From contig CAYTWH010000015.1 of assembly GCA_964442075.1 (NCBI GenBank), positions 15,608 through 79,607 of the forward strand: a stretch of 64,000 nt of DNA. The letters run 5' to 3'. The position numbers were made by a program, and so were the translations under genes. Under the pieces are notes generated by a model, which had not been told where the DNA came from, did no database searches, and saw only the letters and a program-made list of their open reading frames with translations. Below are positions 46,553-55,497 of the stretch, piece after piece; position 1 is the stretch's first letter; the number at the start of each line of letters is the position of its first letter. Source of the DNA: CAYTAU01 sp964442075. Its GTDB lineage: Bacteria; Bacteroidota; Bacteroidia; Bacteroidales; CAYTAU01.

Positions 46553-49500
46553 TCAGTATATACTTTCTGAATTTGAAGTTTTCATTGCACCAAACCATTT
46601 CAACACTTTTTCTCCAATTTCAGGTGCATTAATATAAATAATATATACTCCACCGGCAATTTTATTTCCGTATTGATTTTTCAAATCCCAATCAATATAT
46701 GACAACTCGTCATCCTTTTCAAATCTGCGTATTAAAATACCGCTAATGGTATAAATTGATACTGTACAGTTTTGTGGAAGATTAATAAATTTTGCAATTT
46801 TATCTGACCAATTATTTTGATATTCGGAATTTCCATAAAACGGATTTGGTACTATTCCAATAAGATCAAGTGCTGATTTTGCAGTTTTAAAATCACCTTT
46901 TGTTGGTGCCAAATCTGAAAGGTCAAACCTGTAAAGTGGGTTATTTTCATTTCTTGGATTCTCTACATCAGCAACATATTTACCTTGCTGATATGGACTG
47001 GCAACTCTCAACTTAACAGTTACATCTGTTTCTAAGAGTTCATAATCTTGATTTAAAACAGGAATACTAACCCACATAACATTCTGATAAACTCGTTTTT
47101 TATTTAGGTCCAACGGGTCAACCGGATCTGCTTTAATTAGTTTGTCATATATTTCTTTTCCTTCATCATAAGCCGGCATATAATCATTAGACGTACCAGA
47201 ATCATTATTACCCATAATATAAATAACATGTTTTCCTCCCCAAACAATATCTCCGGCTGCAACACCTCCATAATCTCCCGGAATATATAGGTCTGTTAAA
47301 ATTCTACTTGATGGATTCCAAATTAGATCCCGACCATTATCGCTTATAAATCTTGAATCTTCTCCAAACATTATATTTAAACGTTTTCCTGTATTAATAT
47401 TAATTGCATAACCTGGGAACCAGCCCATACCTATAATTGGTGTTCCTGATTCATCTATCTCTCCGTCAGGATTTCCATTCTTATCAACAGAAGGACTATT
47501 TCTTAAACTAAACTTTAGTGTATTATTTTCAGCCAATCCACTTGCAGCAAAACCTCCTGTTGTATCATATTCACACATTTCTATTACGGGAGACCTTGTC
47601 CATTTAGATTTATCTGATGTTATTACAAGGTCAACATTCTGTATTTGAAAATATTTTGGGTTAATTCCATTATCATTAAAAGCATTATAACCACTGCTAG
47701 GGTTATCATTATATTTAGAATTATAAGCTAATCCATATTTTCTACTGCAAATGCTTACAAGAGCACCTGTTGCGTAATTTTCTACTCCTATTCGATATTC
47801 ATCTTTTGCAACAAGTGAATATGGTGCCCAAGTACCGTATATGATTTTCTCATAATACTGGTCAACATCTGCATATATAGAACTATAATCATTACAAGCT
47901 CCACAAGCTTGTTCTACAAGCGATCCTGATTTTATCCAATCAAATGGGGAACAACCATCATAATCAGACACAAAGCCTAACCACGGTTTAGTATTATCCT
48001 CAAATTCAATTGTTGCATCTATAAAACCATCTTTATCTGCCGTATTTTTATTTTCTAATGGAAAATCAACCTGATTAAATGTTATTGAAATTCCATAGTC
48101 AGCTATTAATTGTTCAGTATTTTTTGATGTTCTTTTACCTGCATCATAATAAGTAATCCAGTCATTAGAATAAACGGTATCTGCTGATGGGTCTGCAGGC
48201 TCCCAAAGCTTCCATTTTCCTCGCATAATTTTTGCTCTATAAACACCTATTAATGTAACAGAATCTATTGCAAGCATTAATACTTTTTCAGGAACATTTA
48301 ATGGGTCAACAACTTTTACGTTTATTGGTCCATGTCCTGCTCTATAAACAATACTATCTGTTTCCCATGGCTCTCCAGCCATTATTCTTTCAATAGTTTC
48401 ATCTGTCAGGTCAATTTGATTTATTCCATTTCCGTGACCTTCTAATTGTACTATTTGAGGACTTCTTCCATAAGTTGAATTAAGAATTGTTCCCTGATCT
48501 ATAGGCTTATATTTATGTGGATATGCTTCATAAACTGTAACATTGCCAAGTATTTCTTTCCTACTTGATTTATACTGGGTTTTTTGACCATTATAAGTAA
48601 ATGGGTCATTTATGTCGAACTTTTTATAATTATTATATGCATAAGCAATTGCAACATAATAATATTTTTTATGGTTTACAAATCGGTTATTTTCAGATAA
48701 AAATTTATCTTTAGTTAATCTAAAAGAATGCTTTATACCATTATTGCTACCCTCAACCATTAATTTTATTTCAGTATTCTGAATATCTTCATTATAATCA
48801 TAATTAAAAAGATTATCTATCGGGGTTCCATTTTCATCATAGTTTTCAATATCGCATTGAAAAACCAACTTCGACTTATCTGTATCATAAATATCTTTAA
48901 CTGTACAATTTTTATCTTTTAACTGAAAAACCTGATAACCTTCAAAACTATAATAAACATCACAATTATCAGATAGTCCATCATTATCATCATCAGGGCA
49001 AATAATAAGTGGGTCTTTTTCCATATAATCTTCAACTGTGTTTTTATAATTATTAGAGCCCTTGTTATTATATATATGAAAAATCAATTCCTTATCAAGT
49101 TCAACTATTTTTAGCTTAGGAGGCTCAGGTCCTTCAAGTAATTGAAAACAATTTTCAAATAATTTTTGTGCTTTATCATCTGCTCTCTGCAATTCACCAA
49201 CCGAAGCCCATGCTCCACCGTTAATAGCTCTTGCCCAAACAACACCAAATGTAATATCGTTTACAGCACCCGGCTCAAGTGTAAATGGTCCTGTTGATTG
49301 CACAAAACGCTTGTCATCAATAGGAGTGTTTTCTGTTTCTTCCGACCAAGCATCCTGTGGATTTCCGGCAGTTCCGAATCCACATATATCTGTATTAGGG
49401 GAACCAGGGAACACGAAATCAGCTTGTATAGAGCCTCCATATCCATCTCCTCCATAAGTTAAGGGAATACCATCTCTCCAGTATCCCTTCAAATAATAAT

Positions 49501-50785
49501 AATATTCCGGTGCTGTTTCCGGGTATCCCATATCACCTCCACCACCATGAAAATACATAAACTTTCTCATTCCCCATCTTTCATTATCAACAATTCCATC
49601 TTCAAAATTTAAACCATTAATACTGCCTTCCATAATCGGAGCTCTGCTACAATTAAGATTACAGGTATCGGGTTCCCAGTTTGACAAATTATCTTCTCCA
49701 TCAGCATCCTGGTAAGGTCCTTCAAAAAAATCGATACCTATTGCAGGAGGTTGATTTCCATAAGTATAACCACTTCCATCACCATCCATTTCATCTCCAT
49801 TATATATATAACCGAGACCTCTTTCCACATCACAACCTACATAATCATCCCAAGAATCACCTAAATCAGCATCTGTATAAATACCAAAATATGTGTTATT
49901 AATTGTATGTGTAGAACGATTTATAAGTTCGTAATTATAGAAAGTCATATTATTAATTTCATCATTTGTAGCATAAGCATAAGCCTGTGCGCGAATTTCC
50001 AGTCCTATAGCTGTACCATTTGATTCCATGTGAATATTTCCATTATCATTGAACACCCACCAAAGAACCTTATCGCCATGTAAACATGATACTCTGTTTT
50101 CCCTACTTGTTTTACAAGGCAATTCATTGTCAATATCAAAATAAGGATAATCACCTGCATCAGGATTATATATATCATTTCCATCTGCATCGTAAAATGG
50201 TGCCATATGATAATCGTACCCGGCTGCTACATCGCCATGTGCAGGCCATTCTTCAATAATTTCAGGAATAACATAAGAATTAAACTCATCGCTATTTAAA
50301 ACTTCGGTATCGCTTTCTAATTTAGCATTAATATATGTTCTGAATTTTTCAACTTCTGCTTTGGTAATTGAAAAATGTCTATCGTACTTAATGCAAACAT
50401 CAGAAGTAGTAGTAGATTGATTTGCTCCACTTGTAATTAATGGACCAGGCCAATAATCAACACCACCGGAACGATATAGAACAAAACAAGAGCGTAACTG
50501 ATCATTTTCATCAAGACCTCCTATCCATATACCACCAACAAAAAGAGACATTTTTCCTGAACCTTTAGGAACCTCATATCTTGGTTCTCCAATTAAATCC
50601 CACCACATATCACCTCCATTATGAATTAATGTGCGAACATTATTTATTGATAATTCTGCTGAAGCACTTGGAGCAGAACAAGCGGAGGCTATGGATTTAT
50701 TAGATTTTATATTTTGTGAAAATAAAGCATAAGGGCATGAAATACAAAACAATAAAATAATAAATTTAAAAACAAAATTTCTCAT
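46553..50785 (-). CDS. Large surface protein with T9SS-like C-terminal domain (paralogue B)
   Basis: This 1410-residue paralogue of the protein at 38202-42446 shares the signal peptide, GGDMWWDLIGEPRYEVP, SLFVGGIWIGG, the calcium-loop-like runs (FYDADGNDIYNP, CPDDDNDGLSDNCD), a nearly identical central-to-late segment, and the tail with VPNPFYGNSEYQ and AGGVYIIYINAPE. The two differ most around residues 620-830. It is the first gene of the surface cluster, separated from the TonB-dependent receptor by 318 bases. Biochemical function is unknown; export by T9SS and surface exposure are inferred from the tail. The presence of two copies suggests variants that bind or coat together, or antigenic variation. 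Confidence 0.75.
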   Translation of the reverse strand: MRNFVFKFIILLFCISCPYALFSQNIKSNKSIASACSAPSASAELSINNVRTLIHNGGDMWWDLIGEPRYEVPKGSGKMSLFVGGIWIGGLDENDQLRSCFVLYRSGGVDYWPGPLITSGANQSTTTSDVCIKYDRHFSITKAEVEKFRTYINAKLESDTEVLNSDEFNSYVIPEIIEEWPAHGDVAAGYDYHMAPFYDADGNDIYNPDAGDYPYFDIDNELPCKTSRENRVSCLHGDKVLWWVFNDNGNIHMESNGTAIGLEIRAQAYAYATNDEINNMTFYNYELINRSTHTINNTYFGIYTDADLGDSWDDYVGCDVERGLGYIYNGDEMDGDGSGYTYGNQPPAIGIDFFEGPYQDADGEDNLSNWEPDTCNLNCSRAPIMEGSINGLNFEDGIVDNERWGMRKFMYFHGGGGDMGYPETAPEYYYYLKGYWRDGIPLTYGGDGYGGSIQADFVFPGSPNTDICGFGTAGNPQDAWSEETENTPIDDKRFVQSTGPFTLEPGAVNDITFGVVWARAINGGAWASVGELQRADDKAQKLFENCFQLLEGPEPPKLKIVELDKELIFHIYNNKGSNNYKNTVEDYMEKDPLIICPDDDNDGLSDNCDVYYSFEGYQVFQLKDKNCTVKDIYDTDKSKLVFQCDIENYDENGTPIDNLFNYDYNEDIQNTEIKLMVEGSNNGIKHSFRLTKDKFLSENNRFVNHKKYYYVAIAYAYNNYKKFDINDPFTYNGQKTQYKSSRKEILGNVTVYEAYPHKYKPIDQGTILNSTYGRSPQIVQLEGHGNGINQIDLTDETIERIMAGEPWETDSIVYRAGHGPINVKVVDPLNVPEKVLMLAIDSVTLIGVYRAKIMRGKWKLWEPADPSADTVYSNDWITYYDAGKRTSKNTEQLIADYGISITFNQVDFPLENKNTADKDGFIDATIEFEDNTKPWLGFVSDYDGCSPFDWIKSGSLVEQACGACNDYSSIYADVDQYYEKIIYGTWAPYSLVAKDEYRIGVENYATGALVSICSRKYGLAYNSKYNDNPSSGYNAFNDNGINPKYFQIQNVDLVITSDKSKWTRSPVIEMCEYDTTGGFAASGLAENNTLKFSLRNSPSVDKNGNPDGEIDESGTPIIGMGWFPGYAININTGKRLNIMFGEDSRFISDNGRDLIWNPSSRILTDLYIPGDYGGVAAGDIVWGGKHVIYIMGNNDSGTSNDYMPAYDEGKEIYDKLIKADPVDPLDLNKKRVYQNVMWVSIPVLNQDYELLETDVTVKLRVASPYQQGKYVADVENPRNENNPLYRFDLSDLAPTKGDFKTAKSALDLIGIVPNPFYGNSEYQNNWSDKIAKFINLPQNCTVSIYTISGILIRRFEKDDELSYIDWDLKNQYGNKIAGGVYIIYINAPEIGEKVLKWFGAMKTSNSESIY
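47843..48179. repeat. 337-bp perfectly duplicated block, copy 2
   Basis: This is identical to 39489-39825 at every position, offset by 8354 bases. The bordering bases 47842 and 48180 differ between the two copies. Confidence 0.9.
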
Positions 50786-50879
50786 AAACTAATTGAATAT
50801 ATTTTATTTAAAATCGACAATAATGTCAATTTGTAAATATAATAAATTTCTTTATAAACTTTATAAAGTTATAAGAAAA

Positions 50880-50938
50880 TTTTCAAACAGTAAATTTCAA
50901 CTAATAAATGGTATTAATTATACTATGAATTGAAATGG
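50880..50938. repeat. 59-bp intergenic repeat, copy 2
   Basis: This matches 46489-46547 with scattered differences. It lies six bases from the stop of the pseudouridine synthase gene and about 95 bases upstream of the 1410-residue gene, so in both copies the repeat sits between the end of one minus-strand gene and the start of the next surface gene. Confidence 0.85.
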
Positions 50939-50944
50939 AAAAAT

Positions 50945-51622
50945 TTATTTCATAATTTCATTCCAAATTACATCATCGGGAGGATTTGCCTCAATTTTTA
51001 TTTTTGTATTTTGAACGGGATGGATAAACTCAAGGCTTCTGGCATGTAAATGAATACTTGCATTTTTATTAGAGCGAGGAAAACCATATTTTAAATCACC
51101 TTTTATAGGGCAATCAATTTTTGCTAACTGACATCTTATTTGATGATGACGACCGGTTAAAAGGTCTACTTCTAATAAAAAATATGTTTTGGTATTTTTA
51201 AGGATATTATATTTCAGAATTGCTTTTTTTGTTTTTAGTTTTTCATTATCGTAAGCATAAGATCGATTTTTTTCCTGATTTTTAACTAAGTAATGAATTA
51301 AAGTATCTGATTTTTTATCCGGTTTATTTTTTACAATCGCCCAGTATTTTTTTTCAATTTCCTTTTCCTTAAACATATTGTTTAGTCGCGTTAATGCCTT
51401 GCCTGTTTTAGCGAACAGTATAATACCACTTGCAGGTCTGTCTAATCTATGAACAAGTCCTAAAAAAACATTTCCCGGTTTATTATATTTCTTTTTTAAA
51501 TATTCTTTAATAATATCTATTAAAGTAATATCACCTGTTTTATCTCCCTGCACTAATTGTGAAGGCTGTTTATTTACGGCAATTATATGATTATCTTCAT
51601 AAAGGATTAAGAGATTTTGCAT
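50945..51622 (-). CDS. RluA-family pseudouridine synthase
   Basis: This 225-residue RNA-modifying enzyme isomerises uridine to pseudouridine in rRNA or tRNA. The catalytic Asp61 lies in GLVHRLDRPASGIILFAKT. The LTGRHHQIRCQL motif and PIKGDLKYGF follow. No S4 RNA-binding domain is present, and the protein starts directly with the catalytic core, as in the RluA/TruC-like short members. The start abuts panB with no spacing, so the two are co-transcribed. Confidence 0.93.
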   Translation of the reverse strand: MQNLLILYEDNHIIAVNKQPSQLVQGDKTGDITLIDIIKEYLKKKYNKPGNVFLGLVHRLDRPASGIILFAKTGKALTRLNNMFKEKEIEKKYWAIVKNKPDKKSDTLIHYLVKNQEKNRSYAYDNEKLKTKKAILKYNILKNTKTYFLLEVDLLTGRHHQIRCQLAKIDCPIKGDLKYGFPRSNKNASIHLHARSLEFIHPVQNTKIKIEANPPDDVIWNEIMK

Positions 51623-52438
51623 TTAATACTGTTCTTTTTCATTTGGAAAATCTCTTGTTCTTACATCTGTAATATAATTTTTAACAGCACCTGTAATTTC
51701 CGCATATAAATTATGGTAACGTCTTAAAAATCTTGGGGAAAATTCCTGTGTTATACCAAGCATATCATGTAAAACAAGAACCTGTCCATCAACTCCTGCA
51801 CCTGCACCTATTCCTATAATTGGTATCTGAACACCTTTTGAAACACTTTCTGCAAGTTTTGCGGGAATTTTTTCCAAAACAATAGCAAAACAACCGGCTT
51901 CTTCAAGCTCGTGAGCATCTTCAATCAATTTATTTGCCTCATCTTCTTCTGTGGCTCTTACTACATATGTTCCAAACTTGTGAATTGACTGAGGTGTAAG
52001 ACCCAAATGCCCCATAACAGGAATACCTGCTGATAATATTCTCTGAACAGATTCAATAATTTCGTGTCCACCTTCCATTTTTACTGCATGAGCCCCTGTT
52101 TCTTTCATAATTCTAATTGCAGAAACCAAAGCTTCTTTAGAATCTCCCTGATATGTCCCAAAAGGTAAATCTACAACAACTAAAGCTCTTTTTATTGCCC
52201 TAACCACTCCTCTTGCGTGATAGATCATTTCATCAAGTGTAATGGGCAATGTACTTTGGTTGCCTGCCATAACATTTGAAGCTGAATCACCTACCAATAT
52301 TACATCAATACCGGCATTATCTAAAATTTTTGCAATTGAATACTCGTAAGCAGTTAGCATTGCAATTTTTTCACCTTTCAGTTTCATCTCATTCAACACA
52401 TGAGTTGTTACTTTTCTAACTGATTTATGAATTGACAT
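51623..52438 (-). CDS. panB: 3-methyl-2-oxobutanoate hydroxymethyltransferase
   Basis: This 271-residue enzyme makes ketopantoate from alpha-ketoisovalerate and methylene-tetrahydrofolate, the first step of pantothenate synthesis. Diagnostic features are KIAMLTAYEYSIAKILDNAG, the metal-binding VGDSASNV, VVDLPFGTYQ, HAVKMEGG, and PVMGHLGLTPQSIHKFG. GIGAGAGVDGQVLVLHD closes the barrel. Length is normal. No other pan gene is in the window; the partner here is a pseudouridine synthase gene. Confidence 0.96.
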   Translation of the reverse strand: MSIHKSVRKVTTHVLNEMKLKGEKIAMLTAYEYSIAKILDNAGIDVILVGDSASNVMAGNQSTLPITLDEMIYHARGVVRAIKRALVVVDLPFGTYQGDSKEALVSAIRIMKETGAHAVKMEGGHEIIESVQRILSAGIPVMGHLGLTPQSIHKFGTYVVRATEEDEANKLIEDAHELEEAGCFAIVLEKIPAKLAESVSKGVQIPIIGIGAGAGVDGQVLVLHDMLGITQEFSPRFLRRYHNLYAEITGAVKNYITDVRTRDFPNEKEQY

Positions 52439-52471
52439 TATATTTATTATTAAATATTAATAAACTTTGAT

Positions 52472-52479
52472 TATTTTTG
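52472..52479 (+). promoter_or_regulatory. Putative -7 box for the DUF4249 lipoprotein gene
   Basis: TATTTTTG matches TAnnTTTG and lies 39 bases before the ATG at 52519. Confidence 0.45.
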
Positions 52480-52518
52480 TTTTTCAATACAAAATTACAA
52501 ATTTGAGAAACAAATAAA

Positions 52519-53610
52519 ATGAAAAAATTACTTTTTATACCACTTTTAATTATTATTTCTTTTTTTAATTCGTGTAAAACCGATTTTGAAGTAAATGCTG
52601 ACTGGGAAGATATTAGTATAATATATTGTCTTTTAAACCCAAGCGATAGTGTCCATTATGTAAAATTAAACAAATGCTTTTTAGGAAATGAAAGTGCTTA
52701 TGTAATGGCACAAATTAGCGATTCTTCAAATTATGCAAATGCTAATGTGATGTTAGTTCCCGGAAAAATAAAAAAATCAGGTGAATTTGAAGAAGAAGGA
52801 CAAGCTATTACACTGGAAAAAACTACAGAAATTATTAAAGAACCCGGTGCTTTTGCCTCAGATGTTAATGTTTTATATAGAACACCTGGTAATAATAATT
52901 TTTTAGATATTAGTAAAGATTACAAATTAAAAATAGGAATTGACGGTAAAGAGACTATTGAGGCTTACACTTCTTTAATTTCCATTGATAATTTAAATTT
53001 ACCATATTATTCCTTCAATTTAGCAGAAGGCACAGGAGTTCAACTAAAATGGTTAACAATTGAAAATGCTAAATTGTATGAACTATCAATATTTTTTACT
53101 TACGTTGAAATTGCGAATAATGACACAATAGAAAAAACTATAAAATGGATGCAAAAAAGTAAGATATCACAACATACTGATGGTGGTGAAACAATTACTC
53201 TTTCAATTTCGGGAGATGCATTTTTACAATTTGTTGCTTCAAAAATTAAAAGTGCTTCTGACTATAACCCAAATGCAATTAGAATAATTAAACAATACGT
53301 TCCTTCACCCGGAGATATAAATAATAGTATAAATAAATTTCCTTTAGAATTATATTTTTATACCGGAACTGAAGATTTACACACATATATTCAGGTTAGT
53401 CAGCCTTCAAACACAATAATTCAGGAAAAACCAAGTTTCTCAAATATAACAAATGGAATAGGAATATTTTCATGCCGAGCAAATAAAACTATTTCAAAAA
53501 AAATTATTACAGATAATGCCATTGATGATTTATCAGAAAGTGAAATAACAAATGGTTTGAATTTTTATAATTCTAATGAAACTGTTACATACTGGCAGAT
53601 AATCAACTAA
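52519..53610 (+). CDS. DUF4249 family lipoprotein
   Basis: This 363-residue outer-membrane lipoprotein has the lipobox FFNSC, Cys19. The mature start TDFEVNADWEDISIIYCLLNPSDSVHYVKLNKCFLG is characteristic of DUF4249 proteins, which are common in Bacteroidota near outer-membrane receptors or barrels. The domain is beta-rich, with an Ig-like N-terminal half. A beta-barrel gene follows at 17 bases, so the two probably form an outer-membrane pair. Function is not known for the family. Confidence 0.8.
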   Translation: MKKLLFIPLLIIISFFNSCKTDFEVNADWEDISIIYCLLNPSDSVHYVKLNKCFLGNESAYVMAQISDSSNYANANVMLVPGKIKKSGEFEEEGQAITLEKTTEIIKEPGAFASDVNVLYRTPGNNNFLDISKDYKLKIGIDGKETIEAYTSLISIDNLNLPYYSFNLAEGTGVQLKWLTIENAKLYELSIFFTYVEIANNDTIEKTIKWMQKSKISQHTDGGETITLSISGDAFLQFVASKIKSASDYNPNAIRIIKQYVPSPGDINNSINKFPLELYFYTGTEDLHTYIQVSQPSNTIIQEKPSFSNITNGIGIFSCRANKTISKKIITDNAIDDLSESEITNGLNFYNSNETVTYWQIIN

Positions 53611-53627
53611 AATACTAAGAAAAAAAA

Positions 53628-54341
53628 TTGAAATACTTCAGGCTTATATTATTATTCTATTTATTCCTGATAAATAATTATACATTTTCTCAATACGATA
53701 ATTATGGTGTACCCGACTTTGATGCTAATGAAAAACAAACAAAATTCAGATTTAACTTTGATCTTGGATATGGCAACTGGAATAAAACTATAAATAATGG
53801 CACACAGGATTTTATTGTTGATTATTATCATGGGCTAAAAGATGGTTTTGACATTGAAGCCGGTGCAATTTATTTTCCAAACAAATTTATTGGAATTGGG
53901 CTTACAGGATTACGATTTGATGCGTACGCCAGATTAAATAATGTGTATTTAATAGATGATACTACCGGTAATGTTATTGCTATGGGGTTTCTTGAAGACG
54001 ATATTGCAATTTCATTTATTGGTGCAACATTTTGTCATCGCTTTAAACCCATAAATAAAAAATATATAATTCAGCTTGCATTAACTCCCGGATATTTCTA
54101 TTACAGAAATTACAAAAGCTGGGTAATATATAATGATAAAATAACAGGCACATCTTTTGGAATTAACTTTGCATTAAATCTTGATTTTCAATTTTCTGAC
54201 AACTTTGGTGTTGGATTTGGCACAAATATACTAACAGGCTCTATTAAAGAAGTAGAAATTAATGGAGAATTACAGCAACTTGATAAAAACGAAAATTTAA
54301 CCCGTATTAATTTTACTATTGGCTTTAAAGTATATATTTAA
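53628..54341 (+). CDS. Outer-membrane beta-barrel protein of unknown function
   Basis: This 237-residue protein starts with TTG at 53628. That start is supported because it gives a clean signal peptide (KYFRLILLFYLFLINNYTFSQ, cleaved after Ser-Gln region) and no ATG serves. The mature part alternates hydrophobic and polar residues, with strands such as FRFNFDLGYGNW, DIEAGAIYFPNKFIGIGL and FGINFALNLDFQ, and it ends INFTIGFKVYI, as barrels do. It is co-transcribed with the DUF4249 lipoprotein gene. Only four bases separate its stop from that of the convergent tatC. Confidence 0.7.
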   Translation: MKYFRLILLFYLFLINNYTFSQYDNYGVPDFDANEKQTKFRFNFDLGYGNWNKTINNGTQDFIVDYYHGLKDGFDIEAGAIYFPNKFIGIGLTGLRFDAYARLNNVYLIDDTTGNVIAMGFLEDDIAISFIGATFCHRFKPINKKYIIQLALTPGYFYYRNYKSWVIYNDKITGTSFGINFALNLDFQFSDNFGVGFGTNILTGSIKEVEINGELQQLDKNENLTRINFTIGFKVYI

Positions 54342-54345
54342 TAAT

Positions 54346-55173
54346 CTATCCTGCCAAAGCTTCTTTTTTCTCATGTACTTTTCTTGAAATTTTAATACTA
54401 AACTCATACAAAAGATATAATGGAATTGCCACAAGAAACTGACTAAACACATCGGGAGGGGTTATAATTCCAGAAATAATTAGAAACAGAACAATGGCAT
54501 GTTTTCGATATTTTTTTAATTTCTGAGGTGTAATAATTCCTATTTTTGATAAAAAGAAAATAAATACCGGCAATTCAAAAACAATACCCGTAGTTAAAGC
54601 CAACATTACAACTGTGGAAATATATGAAAATAAATTTATTGTATCGCTTACTTGTGAACTTACTTCATATTTATTTAAAAAGTTTATTGTAAGTGGGCTA
54701 ATAATATAATATCCAAATAACACACCTGTAATAAACAATAAAGTTGTTGAGAAAATAAAACTGTTTAAACCTTTTCGTTCTTTTACACTTAATGCCGGCT
54801 TAATAAAACGAAGGATTTCATAAATAATATAAGGAAATGCCAAAATAATACCCGATACAATTGCTACAAGAATATGAGCTCTAAATTGTCCAGCAAGTTC
54901 AATATTAATAAGGTCTAATGAAATATCATTAATACAAATTGCAGAAATATTCACATATTCAGAAAGTTTACATAACCAGTAGTTTGTAAAAAAAGAAGGC
55001 TCTTTAGGGGCAAAAATTATTTTATCGAAAAGAAAAGATTTGAATATAAAAGCAAGGGTTGAAAATAGCATAATAACAATTGCTATACGAACAATATGCT
55101 TTCGAAAAACTTCAAGATGTTCCCAAAAAGTCATTTCACCATCTTTTCTTGACTTTTTCAGAAAACTAAACAT
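54346..55173 (-). CDS. tatC: Sec-independent (Tat) protein translocase TatC
   Basis: This 275-residue inner-membrane protein has six hydrophobic helices and is the Tat receptor for folded, twin-arginine precursors. The conserved N-terminal MTFWEHLEVFRKHIVRIAI, with the Glu/Leu/Arg (ELR-like) pattern, is present. FIKPALSVKERKGLNSFIFSTTLLFITGVLFGYY and ITPPDVFSQFLVAIPLYLLYE match the family core. It is 18 bases downstream of tatA and ends the operon that also encodes a twin-arginine polyferredoxin. Confidence 0.95.
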   Translation of the reverse strand: MFSFLKKSRKDGEMTFWEHLEVFRKHIVRIAIVIMLFSTLAFIFKSFLFDKIIFAPKEPSFFTNYWLCKLSEYVNISAICINDISLDLINIELAGQFRAHILVAIVSGIILAFPYIIYEILRFIKPALSVKERKGLNSFIFSTTLLFITGVLFGYYIISPLTINFLNKYEVSSQVSDTINLFSYISTVVMLALTTGIVFELPVFIFFLSKIGIITPQKLKKYRKHAIVLFLIISGIITPPDVFSQFLVAIPLYLLYEFSIKISRKVHEKKEALAG

Positions 55174-55191
55174 ATAAAATCAGAAATGAAA

Positions 55192-55392
55192 TTATTTATC
55201 GTTCTTATCAACTGCATTATCATTGGTGTCGGGCTTATCGGAAGTAGCGTCCTTAAATTCTTTAATGCCTTTTCCTACTCCTTTCATCAAATCCGGAATT
55301 TTTTTCGCACCAAAAAGAACAAGAACTATTAATAAAATTATAATAATTTCTTGTGTCCCAATAATACCAGCTATAACAAAATTATTTATCAT
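55192..55392 (-). CDS. tatA: Sec-independent (Tat) protein translocase TatA/E
   Basis: This 66-residue pore-forming subunit has one membrane helix (IIIILLIVLVLFG), followed by the hinge FGAKKIPDLMKGVGKGIKEFK with the FGxxxxP signature. The short polar tail is rich in Asp/Lys. No separate tatB is seen, as in Bacteroidota and other minimal TatAC systems. It lies 105 bases downstream of the polyferredoxin gene and 18 bases upstream of tatC. Confidence 0.95.
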   Translation of the reverse strand: MINNFVIAGIIGTQEIIIILLIVLVLFGAKKIPDLMKGVGKGIKEFKDATSDKPDTNDNAVDKNDK

Positions 55393-55426
55393 GATTAAAA
55401 ATATTTATTTTACAAAAATACAAAAA

Positions 55427-55483
55427 AAGTTGACAATTGACAATTGACAGTAAGCAAAAATTATCCCCGAGTACTCGAGATAA
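55427..55483. repeat. TTGACAA tandem repeat and small palindrome before tatA
   Basis: Three head-to-tail copies of TTGACAA/TTGACAG lie at about 55430-55450. A palindrome CGAGTACTCG at 55468-55477 follows. The stretch fills the gap between the polyferredoxin and tatA genes and shows no terminator T-run on the minus strand, so read-through is possible. Confidence 0.6.
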
Positions 55484-55497
55484 ACATTTGTAAAAAA

